From the NCBI GenBank assembly GCA_018257865.1, contig JAEUBA010000006.1, forward strand, positions 372,001 to 436,000: a DNA stretch of 64,000 nucleotides, given 5' to 3'. This stretch comes from Stereocaulon alpinum (lineage: Eukaryota; Ascomycota; Lecanoromycetes; Lecanorales; Stereocaulaceae). The position numbers and the translations under genes were made by a program. The notes beneath the pieces were generated by a model. That model had not been told where the DNA came from and ran no database searches. It worked only from the letters and a program-made list of their open reading frames with translations. Shown here one piece after another: positions 33,507-46,690 of this stretch. Position 1 is the first letter of the stretch. Every line of letters starts with the position of its first letter.

Positions 33507-36500
33507 TACACGAGCAAGATTGTGGATCACGATTATGCTTGAAAAGGCTTCAATTATCTATCAAGCCCAAGCGGGACTCGCAGTGCAAAATGGAGATGCA
33601 ATTCTGGACTTGTCTGGACGCATGTTATTTTATCTTCGAAGACGGAGCATGCACGCTGCTTCGAATCTTACCCTCTGTTGCTTGTGGATCACTTTCCTAT
33701 CTAGATTTTTTATCCAATGGGAAACAGTGCCTTTGTATCAAAGGCAATCTCGAACTGATCTCATGATCTACGTAACTAGATGAAGGGATGTGTCAAGGCT
33801 CGAAAGAGGGTGATGAGGGATTGGCCTGTGATTCAGCAATATCGGGAGGACCCTAGCGCTGTCGAAACGTTCACATATTTGTCTAACCTTGAACCTGTCT
33901 CTTTGGTAGCGAGTACTACTATAGATATCTCGTATATGCACTCGATGTATCTAGACCACGATATCCCCACACCATACGACATGGGCTGTTCATCGGGAAA
34001 GGTAAGCATATGCGCCGTTGCTCGAGATTCCCTGATATTTCGCATAATAATCTGATTGGGTACCGAACGCCATTCCTGCATTAGTGCACGACATGGTACA
34101 CAACAACATTCAGCTACTGCAGCGCTAATTTAGAGTCGCTATCATTACTTGTGCCCGGTTTATGCCTGTTATTGGGATCTGTTCGCTCAATAATGCAGGG
34201 TAGTGGGGTTATGGCCTTGGGTTCCAATTGGATCGCACGGGCTACCATCATCGGTTAGTCTAACATTGAGTCACTTGAGATACCGAGCCGTTGTTATGTC
34301 ACTCGGTGTTTGACGTATAGGCGTAGGTATACTCGGTCAGAGGCCCGCCATTTGCGATAGTTGTGTTGACTTTCGTACTCAGAACAGGTTTGAAGGTAGC
34401 AAGTACTCCATATTAGATCTCATATCTCATCCGACGATAGACGGATGCTAAATGAGAGTGGAAGAGAGATGGTTTAAAGTCAGTAACACTTGCAGTACCC
34501 TCCCCTGTTGTATACTTTGGGCAACTGGATCCAGCTATCAAACTCAGAAGATATGCATACATTCATGCTCCGTTGTTCGTAATGTTTGTTTTCCATATTT
34601 TGTTTTTTGTGGAGCCCATATGCGGTATTTTTATCGAAGCTCAATGATTTCCTAGGCTGATAGAATTGGCGAACCGCCAAGCACTCTTTAGTGGTTAGGC
34701 AAAACCACATCGTACAAGCTTCCCTGCGCGCTAGTAGCCTGGAATTGCCTTCTTTACCCACTTTAAACCGCTGTTTCAGACAAGGGTGAGGCTTGCAATC
34801 TGGAGACTAGAGAGACACTAGGAGGTTATGGCGGGAGCTTAGACAATGAAGATGGCCCGGCGAAGTCCGTGATATGCTACTGGCGGCTTGTAATGGCTTG
34901 CATGTGGTTGCATATATCCAGAAATAGTGAAACATTGTTAAAGCAGACCTCGTTACTCTATCGACTTCTAGGGTTCAGCGATTACGTGCTTGCATCCATG
35001 TTTAGTACATCATGGCAGCTTTATACTCGTCTTCGGTCGGCTAGAGTGCCTTGAGGCGGACAGTATACGGTCATCTCCTGCAAGTCTTACAGTTCCACGA
35101 ATAGATGCGACCCACCCCGGATTAGTTTTTGGATATTAAGGTCTTAGAATAATGTGTCGTCCTCTAGGCATTGCTTTCGAGTCCGCTAGCCTGACTAAGT
35201 CATGCATTCCGTGTGTCATTTCGTCTTGCAACTCGATGATTAGCTCTCGTCCCTGGTTTTCTCTCGTGACCATAGAGGTGTTACTTTCGTCAAGTGACCA
35301 GACAGACCTATGTGTCTCGAAGAACGTTGGTCTCTGACCCGCCCATGACAAGCTTTGCTTCGTATTCATCCAACAACTCCAGCATGAACCTTGCTCTTTC
35401 AGCTCCTGCAATGTTCGGGTAGCTCAGACTGATTGACGAAATGAAGACAGTAGGGTACAACCCACTCATGGTACTTGCTCGCTTCATCCGAAGTCCCCAC
35501 GTCGCCAAATGGTATATCTGGATCGCCCTTCCTGTTATCAGCAGCACTACAGTCTCTTCCAGCTCCGACGCAGTCCATTCGCCGTATTGTTTGTCGGCCC
35601 TTTACTTTTCATGTTGGTTCAACAATGGCCCGGGCACTCTAGCAAGACCGGTTTCCCCGTCGTACCTTTGATGGGCCCTTGCTGAACGATAGAATTCCTG
35701 TCCTGCAGGATTCGCCTGATTCTGCTGACCCGTCTCATCCTCGAAATTCTGATGGCTCTGGATTACCAAATAGTCATCTGGTCCTAACCGCGGTCTCCAG
35801 AAGCTATATCATAGTAGGTTTGATCACGCAATCTCTTTCCTCTGATGATGAACCCTGCATCTTCCAACAAATCGGTCGCTTTATTCTAAGTTCCACATCT
35901 CTCATGATCTCTGTTGTAGCCCCTGAAATTTCCATTCCCACATCAGATCCCTAAAGATGTCACTTTTCTCAGCAGCATCGGCTTGAAGTTTGTTGCTTCA
36001 TCCAATGGCCTATTGGCTTCCAACGGAAGCGATAGTCGGTGAGACTAACCAAAGGTGTCCTGTCATCCGGGCATGCCATTGGCGAGCCACTCTTCTTGTG
36101 GTCCGATTTTCTGCGGAGTTCCTCTCCTCATCTGTCTACATGAAGCCTATTAGTCTCTGCCTCCAATTAATGGTCAAAATTACTTACGATACGCAGCTCC
36201 ACTGGTATATGGTCTGAGGCATACTCCTAATTCGGAAGGTTACAGCCTTAGCGAGGAGTCACTTGACAGCATTTAGGTTTCCTCTAACGTGGCTGTAATA
36301 GGGCCTCTGCGCCTTGCTGGGGCTTGCCATTTGCAATACATCAAAGCTCCAGCGGCTCCTGCTGCACATTCTTCCCCGTCGTCGACAGCAATCAGGCATA
36401 CTAGAAACGGGAGGCGCGGAAAGTTCACCGCGAACGGCAGAATGCTCGTGATCAGTCCGTGGAGAGATATTATTGGAAGTTTCGTTCTTATTTGTGCAGA

Positions 36501-38829
36501 AATCTGAGAAGCTCCGTCGATACGTCTAAGCGGCTGTGGGGTCGATAGCACATGAATGATTTCGTGGAGTTTAAAAAGATTGCTCGGACACATATTGGCA
36601 AAGTTGTGGGAAAACATTCTCCTGGTGCTTTGTTTGAAGCGTTGTTCAACATCTCCTCGGGCACGACACAATTTGCTGGTTCGGGGAAGCGATTTGCCAA
36701 TCCGACATGTTAAGCTATCATCTTCATAGTAAAGGTATGAATTCATAGGTGGATCACGAATATTTCAAATGAGGACACGGAAACGAAATATCTTATGGTA
36801 TCTGAATCTCTGTAATCATAGTAGGTGAATTTGTGGAAGCCAGATTTTGTTCAATATCCAAATACTATCGATGAGTCATCGCGTACCCAGCGAACTCTTG
36901 ATTTTCATCAGCCTGTCGGAGCACTGGAATCTAGAGAATAGAGACATGTGTCGAGCCTAGAGACAGGAATTCTGAAGTGAATACGTGATTCATCGCTCGC
37001 GATGTCCTTGAGTGGGAATGGGGAATGGTATAGGGTCACCCATCGCTCCTGCCTTAGTGTAATGTTTGGCTACCTAACATTCTCTTACCGCAAAGTAAGA
37101 TCTAGAGAGCAAGCCAGATCTCGATCCACTGTGGACGCACTAATCTTGCTCTAGTGCCCGGAACCGAGATTAAGACGATTACGGGCTGGACTCGGTTCCA
37201 GATACCAAGTCAGCCTACCAGAGAATCCTGCAGAGCCTCAAGACCTCGCAATCTGGATCACCCGGAAGTCTAGCCGTCGAGAAAGTTTCGTGGCTTGCTT
37301 TAGCGAGCAGGAAAAGCCAATGAATAAGCTCTCGAAACTTCCTCATCTTTATCTCTTCCTCGCTAGATATTCGGTCCTTATGTCTACTGCGTGGTCAATA
37401 CATAATGAAGGATTCACAATTAGAGCTGATCACAAGCAGAGGAACCCAATTCACGGGAGGATGCTTATTTCTATCAACCTATAGTAGAACTTGCTGCTTG
37501 TAAGATTGTTATGCGCTTTGTCGTCGGCGTTGCATAAGGATTCGGAAGGGTGGAGTTCACTGCCTCGTGGTTATTGGTCATGCTGGCCAGGGTACAGGGT
37601 CGCAAAAGTTTCTTAAAGAGGGAATGGCGATGAGGTTTAAGTCTCATTGCTACACTTGCTTTTATGCAAATGAAAGATCCCTAGGGATGCGCTTGGTCAT
37701 TCAACCTCGCAGATTTGCGGCTCTTATCGTTCATCGGTAAAGTTAAGGTGGTATGTACACCGCTCGTCTGCTTCAATAGGCATAAAAGTTCCTTGGCCCA
37801 TCTAAGGCGGCGCGTCACACCCCATCGGTAGACCTTGTCGTGAGAGCATTAGAGATAGAGACCATTCCAAGCATTTCTCTTCGCGCGTTGGTGGCTTTTT
37901 GGGGAAGTGTGGACAGCGATTTAGTTACAAATCCTGACTCGGCAGCTCAAACCAAGGTTCGAAGACTCGGATCCTTTCTCAGGGCTGGCCGCCATGCCGG
38001 GGTGTTGCACTAGGCTGTTGGTTCCCGCTGTATCAAGCTTTAATCATTGTGATCAGCAATAAGCGGTCAATAAGCACAGTCAGTCCCTTAAATTTCGTCT
38101 GCTAAGCTCGCATTGTTTTCACTTTGTCAAGTCACAGGACGAAGGCGACAAGGGAAGCCTGACGGTATCATGATGAGATGAGTCCAAAATCGTTCTTCAT
38201 CGAAACTTGTATGCTATGGCCGTCTCGGGCTAATATTGCTCCACCGGCTCAGACAGTCTAATTAGCTATTCCAGGATGTGTGATTACACACTGATTGAAG
38301 GATGGTGTCTATGTATTCAAAATCTGTGTTACTTTCCGTGTTAGTGTTGTTGGTCGAATGTCTGAGCGTCGGTCGCTTCGATGACTTCCAGGTCACCAGC
38401 CCACTTCAGTGGTCCTCTAACGGAAGTCTCATCATTCTGCTTTCCCTTCCTTCAACCTCCCTTTTTAAGGTTACACATTGACCATCATTAACTTTCAGCC
38501 CAGATAAGGTTCGTAGAGTAGTAAGCGAGAAGAAACCTAATACAGTCGTCAGATCGTTGTTCCCAGGCTTTAACGCTGTAATTACATGCAGGGGGTCTAA
38601 AAAATTTCTTTCAGCTTCCACATTGATCCCTACAGCCCATTAATAGTCCCCCGGGCGCCTGTCACACTTTCAGTTCTGCTCTGTGTTGAATGAAAAGCGT
38701 CTTCCAAGTCCTCTGCTCTGCTACGACATCCCTGTCATCACCCTCAAGGTTCATTATTCCCGCAGCAAGCTTCCTTGTCAAGTCGCATTCCAGGCTATCA
38801 ACAAAGCACTAGTGTTGTCGCCGTTAAGC
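33507..38829. other. Gene-poor island segment between copies C and D
   Basis: More than 5 kb with no supported gene. On the minus strand, 35547-35136 has two overlapping open frames that read as one protein-like stretch with a frameshift (ISLSYPNIAGAERARFML, then SVWSLDESNTSMVTREN), perhaps a gene remnant. The minus-strand frame 36746-36273 (157 codons) has no recognisable feature. No RNA gene or repeat array was seen. Confidence 0.45.
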
Positions 38830-39239
38830 ATGTCTCTCCGTGTCAACAACCAGGATTATTCGCCAAACGAACTGCGTCTTGCAGTGGCTCTTCACCTCTA
38901 CACGCAAGTCTCAGACAAGACCCTAGGTAGCATCATCGCCACTAGACGCAATGGTGCTGGTGCCCAACTTGTCCCTTGCTCTAATGTGGTTTCCATGTTG
39001 CAGCAAAGTCCTCATGCCTCCCACCGCAACATATATACTGTGGTTGAGAATGATCGAACATCCTGGGAGCCTCAGGCACGACAAGCGTATCGAGAATGGT
39101 CGGATGCATACAGTGAAATTGTCGAGAGGTACGTTTGATGGGCGTTTCACTTTGACCTGGGAGAGCAGCAAGCTAAACATACCGCAGACTCAAATCTCAA
39201 GGCCAAATCGGCGAGCATCTGAACACAGATCGTCCTTGA
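38830..39239 (+). CDS. Island family protein, copy D
   Basis: Two exons, 38830-39128 and 39188-39239, give 116 residues. It starts at ATG 38830 (MSLRVNNQDYSPNE); the open frame extends upstream to a GTG but with no family resemblance. The core has VSDKTLGSIIATRRNGAGA, then a Cys (about residue 55), LQQSPHASHRNIYTVV, RTSWEPQARQAYREW and DAYSEIVER. The intron starts GTACGT and ends CGCAG in the shared phase. The last exon gives LKSQGQIGEHLNTDRP. It is nearest to copies A and B. No TATA was seen near the start. Confidence 0.78.
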
Positions 39240-42200
39240 ACCGTACGTTGGTAATGGCAAAGGCTTCGCTTGCGCAGCGTGATACATACAAGAGTGGAAC
39301 CGGCAAAAGGCATTGGTAGACGAGGCTCCTGGCTGCTTGTCAGTGAGAGATGGACTTTATCTGGTGAGATTTGTGCACTTTGCAGCTCCTGCTCCAAGCT
39401 ATACATAACGGATGGTGTTGGCGCATGCTAAAGCTTTGACATATCAATCTCCTCTCTTCAGAGCACACTCGCATTCATAGTCGCAATTACCAAGCTAGTC
39501 ATTCGTCTACTTCATTATTTGTCCGTAATAGGATCATTGTCGATGTTCGCAATAGATAGGCAATTTTTTCGGCGGGATTCGCCTTTTGCTCAGACGGGGA
39601 GACGTGGTTTGATATGCGGCTATCCTATACAGCAAAGCACATATTGCTATACTTGGGACCTAGAAAGGTCCACCACTCAATTGGCCATTTTCCTCCACCG
39701 GTCACTTTGTAGGGCAGGAACCCAGTAGCACTAGAGCAACGTCAAGGGTTAACCAACCATTGAGGTCAACAGTTGGTTCGACTGTTGGTCGGCCCTTTTT
39801 CTCCCTGTAGTTGGTTCAGTTGTATAATCCTTGTTGATGTGGTTTCAATTGTTGGAGTTGCAATGCTAACTATTGGAATTGTTGGAATTATTATTTTCCA
39901 GGAGATTTGATAGACTCTGTACTCGGTTAGAGGCTGCTATATGAGGTTAGTAGCCCTAGCCCTATACCGGATTCTTAGTCAGGGGCTTCCCCTACACGAG
40001 GCCCCTAAGCGAGCTTAGAGGGCGCCGAGGGCCACTCCATGGTTCGCTCTTCAGGATCCGTCCAAACAAAGTCCCCGCCCAGAGAACCATAGAAAAATCT
40101 CGGCGACGATATGCCTAAGAAGTCCACAACTCAGCTATTAAGACTATTAGTAACTACTGCTTTTCTCGATCCAAACAACTTGACTTCTGAAGTGGACCAC
40201 TTGACGCTAAATTCTAGTATTTGGTCCAATCTGCCTTCCAAATTGGACCGTTGAGACCATCAAAAACGTTGCACTAGAGACAGCCTTAAAGCTCGCCCTT
40301 GGAGCCCTATGGCGGCAAGTTCTGGGGACAGACTCTGCGGCCTAAGCCATCAGCTGTAGGGCTATCACGGGTCCCCAGGGATCAGCCCTACAAGATGGCC
40401 AAGTGAGCGGCGGACCCTTCTAAGTCTGAAACTCCGAGGTGCATATCAGCAAACCTCAGCAAGCCAATCTCATGGTAGGGTAACTAGCTGCATATCGCAA
40501 TGATTTTCAAAGAGAACTTGTCCTGCCGTATTATGGAAGGCATGTCTGGGAAGGTCGCTGACTATCGCAAGTGATAATTTATAACTCCGTCTATGAGCGG
40601 AGCGAATATTCGCTTGCCACCGCGACGGCGAACATTGCCACTCTCTGTGAGTCTCCGCTAATCTGGCATTTGAATGTATCAGCGCCATCTTCACATTTGT
40701 CCCCTGAACATGTTGTCCACATGCGCGGAGGATGTGCGTCTTTTCCGAATTACGTATGTCCTGCTTCGGCAGTGTTACCCTTTAAACCTCACCGCTGCCA
40801 CTTGCGAGCCTATAATCGAAAAACGCGACTTGGTTAGGGTAAACTTGTTCCTCCCAATCCGTTCGTCGATTGAGACAAGAATGACGCCACAACCCAGTTC
40901 TGTTTGAAGGTATTTGCCACTTCTTCTCTCTTCGTGCACTCACAGCTGTCTCATCTGACGATGTCCTAGGACTCTATGGTTATGCTACAAGCGCCAGATT
41001 ATAGTGTTAGCATTGTCTCGTCTCCAGTGCACTCTATAACTTACTCAGGCAAGTGGGGTACACTTTCAAATCCACTAGCTCACCGCATCGTACTACCTAT
41101 GCATTGCAACCTGACGAGATCCTGATTTGATAGACGCACATAAAGACGTGCCAATCTTATCTTTGGGGGCCGGCCGACCCCAAGTAATTCGAGACGCGTT
41201 AGATGAAGAAAGTGAACTGCGTTGGGGGTGAGATACGTCGGAGTAGAGTTTGATGACTATCAGACGCGCGCGCCTTTGTCAGACGCCATGGATGCTTGAC
41301 ATATGCAGACCCTGAACGGAACCTGTTACGGGAGATGTCGACGTTTGAGGCTGGTCTCCGAGGCTAGAGGGCAGGCCGCTAAGGGTTACATTTACTATTG
41401 AAGCTAGTGATCGATACAGCTAAGTGAGCTACGCCCTTAGTGCCCAACGATATCCGGGCCACTCACGTACAAGGTTAATGAGCGCTCTACCTGCAGTCAA
41501 TAACAGTGTCTCCGTTGTGATCACAGCAAGGGCGCGAAGAGATTAGAATACGATGATCCACAGCGCTCATGGTCCCAAGTATCAGGCCTTCCGCAGATGA
41601 TGAAAGGACAGTACGCTGTGCCTCAGACTTCTAAATTTAGTGTGCTTTCCCCGAGCCAGTTGAAATCTTGCGCATTCATGCGCGAGAAGAACAAGGTTCG
41701 ACCAGCTCGTTAGCTAGATAAGGTAGGATTAGCCGCAGGCCACATAGCTTAGTTTACAACTCCGCAAGGAAACCTTGGCCAACATCATTAGGCAGTCTCG
41801 TTGGTGATGCTAGACTTACACTTTGAGAGTTCATATCTATCCATTCTCGAGAATTACTGCAATGCTAACAGCAGACAGTCTAACCTGATTGGCCTGATTG
41901 ATGGAAATGCTCCTCTCGCCACGCTGTCGGACTCGGAGGAAGATCTCATGAAGCACACAGGACCCGTAAGCGGAGATCGAGGTGAAATCACCGTTGGCCT
42001 TGTAACCATCCGTTTGTCATCGTAGGCCCCTGGATATGAAAACCGAGGCTATTGCAGCCGGTGGAAAGCACGCCGCTGCTCGCACACTGAGTTCCGTGGT
42101 ACTTCACCTGCATCTTCATAAACACACAATCTGTTGGGGCAGCTGATCGGCTCCGTATTGCTTGGTTTACTGTCAGATATGCGCTTGCGGCTTACACCTG

Positions 42201-45200
42201 ATCACTTCGGTCATCGTGGAGGAAGGACGTGAGGCACCCCGATCCGTACTTCCCGATCATTACTAGCAACGTTCTAGGGCACCTGGATCGAGTCGAACAT
42301 AATCACAATAGATGCAGTCAATGGGACACTGGACACGCACTACCTGATCTCCGATACCAGCCACAGATCTGCTACATTGCATCATGCAATGCCAAAGCTA
42401 AGTCAACATAATCACTATCCGAACTTCGAGACAATCTGATGTTGATAGTTGATATCTTACGGAGACGTGATGAGTCACTGGACCAGCTGCTGCTTCTCAT
42501 CTGGTCAAGGGAGCATGGTGGAGACTTTGGATCCGGGGCATACTCCTAACAAGCAAACACCATGTGTAAAACCTTGTCATTCGCCCGAATGAGCTTCGAG
42601 TCACAAATATGGTTCATGGATTTGTATGTTTCGGGCTTGATGGATACGATTGGATCTGTTTGGACATTCATATCGCTGGTGGGATACAACAATCACCTCG
42701 TCATCAGAGCGGAAGGCACCCTGACAGGTTCCACAGGATCATCTTACAAGGACTTCTCCAATCGTTCTCTTCTACGATGCTCATTTTGATCTTCCCAAAG
42801 AATCCGGATTCCGCCTGGCCATAACCCCTTCGTCAGAACTTCCCAGACTCTTCTTTTGTTGTGAGGCTTGGCCCACAGGTAGGCAGGTAACATCTGCAGA
42901 CGAATATTCAGCAAGTGCAATTCTCTTGATTGACCAAGCCTGTGGCAGATCTCATCAATTCGTGCAACTGGCTTCGGTTTCAGCCATACAAACGGATAAG
43001 GTGGGAGAAGCCAGCCCGCATATATCATGGGTCAGACTTGCCATATACCGCGATAGAGATTCGGCTGGAAAGGACAGGAGCGCGACCATAATACGACTGA
43101 CAGCTGAAAAGGGGGTGGTTGGGGGGGTCGTGATGCGTATTCAAAATTTGTGTTTGATCTATAGAAGATGTCCAGCGCCTCATTGCTGATTTTCCGGTTC
43201 ACCAGCAGGATCGAGGTATGGAATCGGTATCTGCTGGCACTAATCTCGAGGTACTCTATACCGAGAAGAATCAGATACCATCATTTCCTGCCCCTAGGAT
43301 GATAGATACGAAGCTCTGTGTAGTCTGATCTCGTGATTTCATGGGTATGGACAGAAAGCTGGCCCTTGTGATATTGGAAGGTCAGCAAACTATATAGATG
43401 CCTGAAAGATTGGTATTGAGGGTCCGTGATGTGTCGAAGAATGGGTGCAAGAACAGGAAGAGGATTTTCGAAACAATGAACGATAAGCCAAGCATTAGAC
43501 AAAATTTACGAGAAAATGTGAGATACTTTGGGCACCCAGTGGATATCCACCATGTCGGATCATGTCTTGAGCTTGAAGTTCTAAGAGGATACAGAGATGA
43601 TTGACGACAAGATCACGATCATTTTGTTGGTGTGCATCAGATCCTTCGCGAATAGAGGACTTGCTTTGCCTTAGCAACTGATATATGTCAGTAATAGAAC
43701 CCGTACTAATCAAGCTTCTGCAGCATAGTCGTCCATGAGCTAGTAGCTTGCTTCGAGATTGTCATGTTGTCTGAACGAAGGTGACATGTCAAGCACAACA
43801 TATCTTCATGTTACTTCGGGTGGGCCCCCCGTGATTGAGCTGCCCAAACGGGCATCTGAATCAGTACCCCGAGAACACCGAGTTTTTTCCATTCTACGAA
43901 GGTCTATTTCCGCCGTTAACAAAGCAGGCCTATGGCATACCCAACAGAGTCACGGACTATATCGGGAGGGTGGATAATCCGCATATAGCGACCTGGATTA
44001 TACGAATGGAGATCGTCCAAGCGTAATGAGTGCTTAACCGATAGGAAAACTGGGGGCGGTTCCGGCGCCCGCAATCCGGAACCCTTTTGGGATAGTGTGC
44101 GCGAGTGTGACGTCTTTCTGGTCCTCGTCGTGCAATATTGCCGAGGTTGCTGCGCCAAGCATTCTTAGGACCACGTATTTTCATTTCATTGCGCTTAAGG
44201 GACTGGCAACATGGGAGCTCGTACAAGCCTTCTGCAAAAACTACCTCACTTTCTATAATCATCATCATTATCAGCAACGATGTTGCTTCGTGACGGCGAT
44301 GCACGTTCGGTCATCGAGCCCTTTCAGTATAGACGCCCGTGAACAAGCACATCTCAACGTGGGGTGGCCCTACCGCTACCTACGCCACCCTCGAAGTACC
44401 ACGCACATTGTCCTCTTCACGTGCATCGATCAATCTCGTCATCTGCCTCATCTACATCTACACAGCCATCTACTAGCTACGGCAATTCTTCTAATATTAG
44501 CCTGAAATGATTGAGCGAAGACGGGTCCGGGCTTGAAGCGTCCAGCGATTTGGCTCTCCTCTGCGGGGATCTATTTGTAGCAACTTCTCAACTGCAGAAG
44601 GCCGTTTCTGGACGCCTTACACCGGACTCACCTTGTTTTCCAGCTCAAGCTCCCATGTTCTGCGGCTCATCGTAATCTCTAATATGCTCATGAAGTCGGT
44701 TCTTCACTTTGCCTCTATCATTTCCTCTTGCCCTCCTATTATCCCTTGACATTTGGCTTTGGGTGCGTTGATCGGAATGGCATCCTAGGAATCTAGCACT
44801 GCACTTCTTCGAAGTCTCTATTTCGGGTCTGGCTGTGGATTCCCTTCCACGAGATTGAGGCTTCCAATTGCAATCCGGTACCTGCATGTCCAAAGACAGC
44901 AGTCTACCACGAATAGTAGTCAACACAGAGACACAGGCCTGCTGATCCCCATTCTGCTAATCTTTACCTTCCACAGGGATCTCGCAAGGTCTCTGACCGC
45001 TTCAAGGAGAAACACTAGGTATGATTTGGTGTCATCGAAGGTGAGTCATGTTCCTCTAACCACATCCACTGCGCATGAAACCCGTGGCTCTTTAGGTTAC
45101 ATAATGATGGTGAGAGCATGTTTCAAACGATATTGAAAGACTCTATGCGAGGAGCCTAGCATGAAAATGCCTTGATTGTACAATTGGCAAGCATTTTCGT

Positions 45201-46183
45201 CTGTAGAGATATTTTCTTGGCACGGATATGCGACATTCAAGTAAGCTTACACACTCTGGCAACATCTGTCACAAGTCTGCAACGCGTCGCAGCTACCTCA
45301 AACCAGCCCCAGCCCTGCTCCTTGTATTGTGACGAAACCCGGACTCGCTAAGGCGGCCATTCTGCGACCTTGAATCTGTGCCGTAGGTACCTTGCATACA
45401 CCCTATCTCCGCCCCCTAACGCCTAACGTTTCGAATGAGATCTCAGTGTCTCATCTCTACCGTTACGATGTGACTCTTCTGTTGGATGATGTTCGGCTGC
45501 TACCCAATACAGTGATCGTGTTGAGGCTTTCAAGCTTGCCACCATACGACATCCACGTTGTGCCACGCCGTGTAAGGATGCTCGGATATCTTGTTCCAAG
45601 AAGGCTATTTCATGTGTTTAATGTGCCACATTCGCAAGAATCCCTCATGCCAATTTTATTCGCCGGGGTTTACGATCGCCCAACTGCCTAAAGACTGCTC
45701 CGGAGCAAAGATCCTTCCATCGCATCAATATACCTAGCATAGTCATATTCCTTCCGCATCAGCTTCGACTTATTTCCATCCCTTTGTGCGTAGCTGTCCC
45801 TCATGTTTCATTGGCCAGACACTGCCCCCAACATGGATGGAAACGCCAATTTCTGTGCTATCATGAAGACCTCCGAATTCCTCAGCGACCACACCGTGGG
45901 CCCAGGGGCGCTCTCGAAACTATCAGCATCAGCACCATCGTCTATGAAATGTTCCAAATCTCTCTCCACTTTGACTGCACTGCCCAATTCAGCTCGAATC
46001 AACTGCTTACTGGCACGTGCCTTCGTGCGGACGTGTGTCATAGAAGTCAGCCCAACGATGGAAACAATATGTATCCCTTCTGCCTAATTCACTCTTTCTT
46101 GATCTAAATACACACTGTCGTCCAACACAAAAAACATGCAATCCATATTTGAACTATCAACAACCTTAAGAAAACCCCTCGCC
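39240..46183. other. Gene-poor island segment between copies D and E
   Basis: Nearly 7 kb with no supported gene. Frames up to about 136 codons (44095-44505) start with non-ATG codons and lack features. A possible transposon remnant is listed separately at 39741-40420. No other structure was recognised. Confidence 0.45.
39741..40420. repeat. Possible transposon or LTR remnant
   Basis: The stretch stands out in texture. It opens with many GTTGG/CAACC words (39755-39895), has TGTTGGAATTATTATTTTCC near 39878, a GC-rich block with GGGCTTCCCC and GAGGGCGCCGAGGG, and an inverted repeat GGTCCAAT/ATTGGACC at 40223-40249. TGTTGG is a common start of Copia-type long terminal repeats. No second copy exists in the window to prove repetition, and no transposase frame was found. 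The bounds are approximate. Confidence 0.22.
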
Positions 46184-46690
46184 ATGGCATTAGCAACTCA
46201 GGCTACGATCAACGACCATACCTTCTCCAGGTACGAATGCCAAATCGCGTGTGCCATTCAGCTTTACATTCGCAATGCCAACGGCGGAGTCCCAAGCGAT
46301 GACACGCTAGGCTACATAATAAATCATTTGCGTGGACAAGTTGGAGGCAAACCACTGCCCTGTCAACATTTTGTAATAGGGGTCCAGTACCATGAGCGGG
46401 AAGACCATAGAGCTCTCTATCTCTCTGTGTAGGTCAAGCAATACGAATGTGTTATACGGAGACTAACCCGCCTTCAGGTACTGCAATCGCGCCCACTGGA
46501 AAGCAGAAGCACAGATAGTATATGATAACTGGCTGCAACAAACAGGACAACTTGTCAAACGGTATGACACTCCTTGATGCAAATGCGCCTTTTACTGATC
46601 TTAACAGCTAAAGTCCACGCTAGGCTTAAGGACGCCGGCCAGCTTGACCCATTCCTTAATCCAGACGGGACCTTAAAAACGTCTGACTGA
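46184..46690 (+). CDS. Island family protein, copy E (extra intron)
   Basis: Three exons, 46184-46428, 46478-46561 and 46624-46690, give 131 residues. It starts CCATGGC like copy B; an ATG at 46136 is in frame but has no family match. The core has FSRYECQIACAIQLYI, SDDTLGYIINHLRGQVGGK, a Cys at the family position, then HRALYLSV. A first intron (GTAGGT...TTCAG), absent in the other four, sits between the two helical blocks. Then come YCNRAHWKAEAQIVYDNW and QLVKR, the shared intron (GTATGA...GCTAG) and LKDAGQLDPFLNPDG. Both introns are needed to avoid immediate stops. It is the most diverged member apart from copy C. Confidence 0.72.

Noticed and set aside
33484..33766. Long C-terminal extension of island copy C (open to 33766)
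   Set aside because: The earlier acceptor at 33469 gives a last exon that matches the other four copies and then stops; the long tail has no relatives.
36273..36746. 157-codon minus-strand frame as a membrane protein
   Set aside because: One weak hydrophobic stretch only, no start context, no family resemblance.
38683..38829. Upstream in-frame extension of island copy D
   Set aside because: It starts with GTG, not ATG, and does not resemble the other copies, which begin at the place of ATG 38830.
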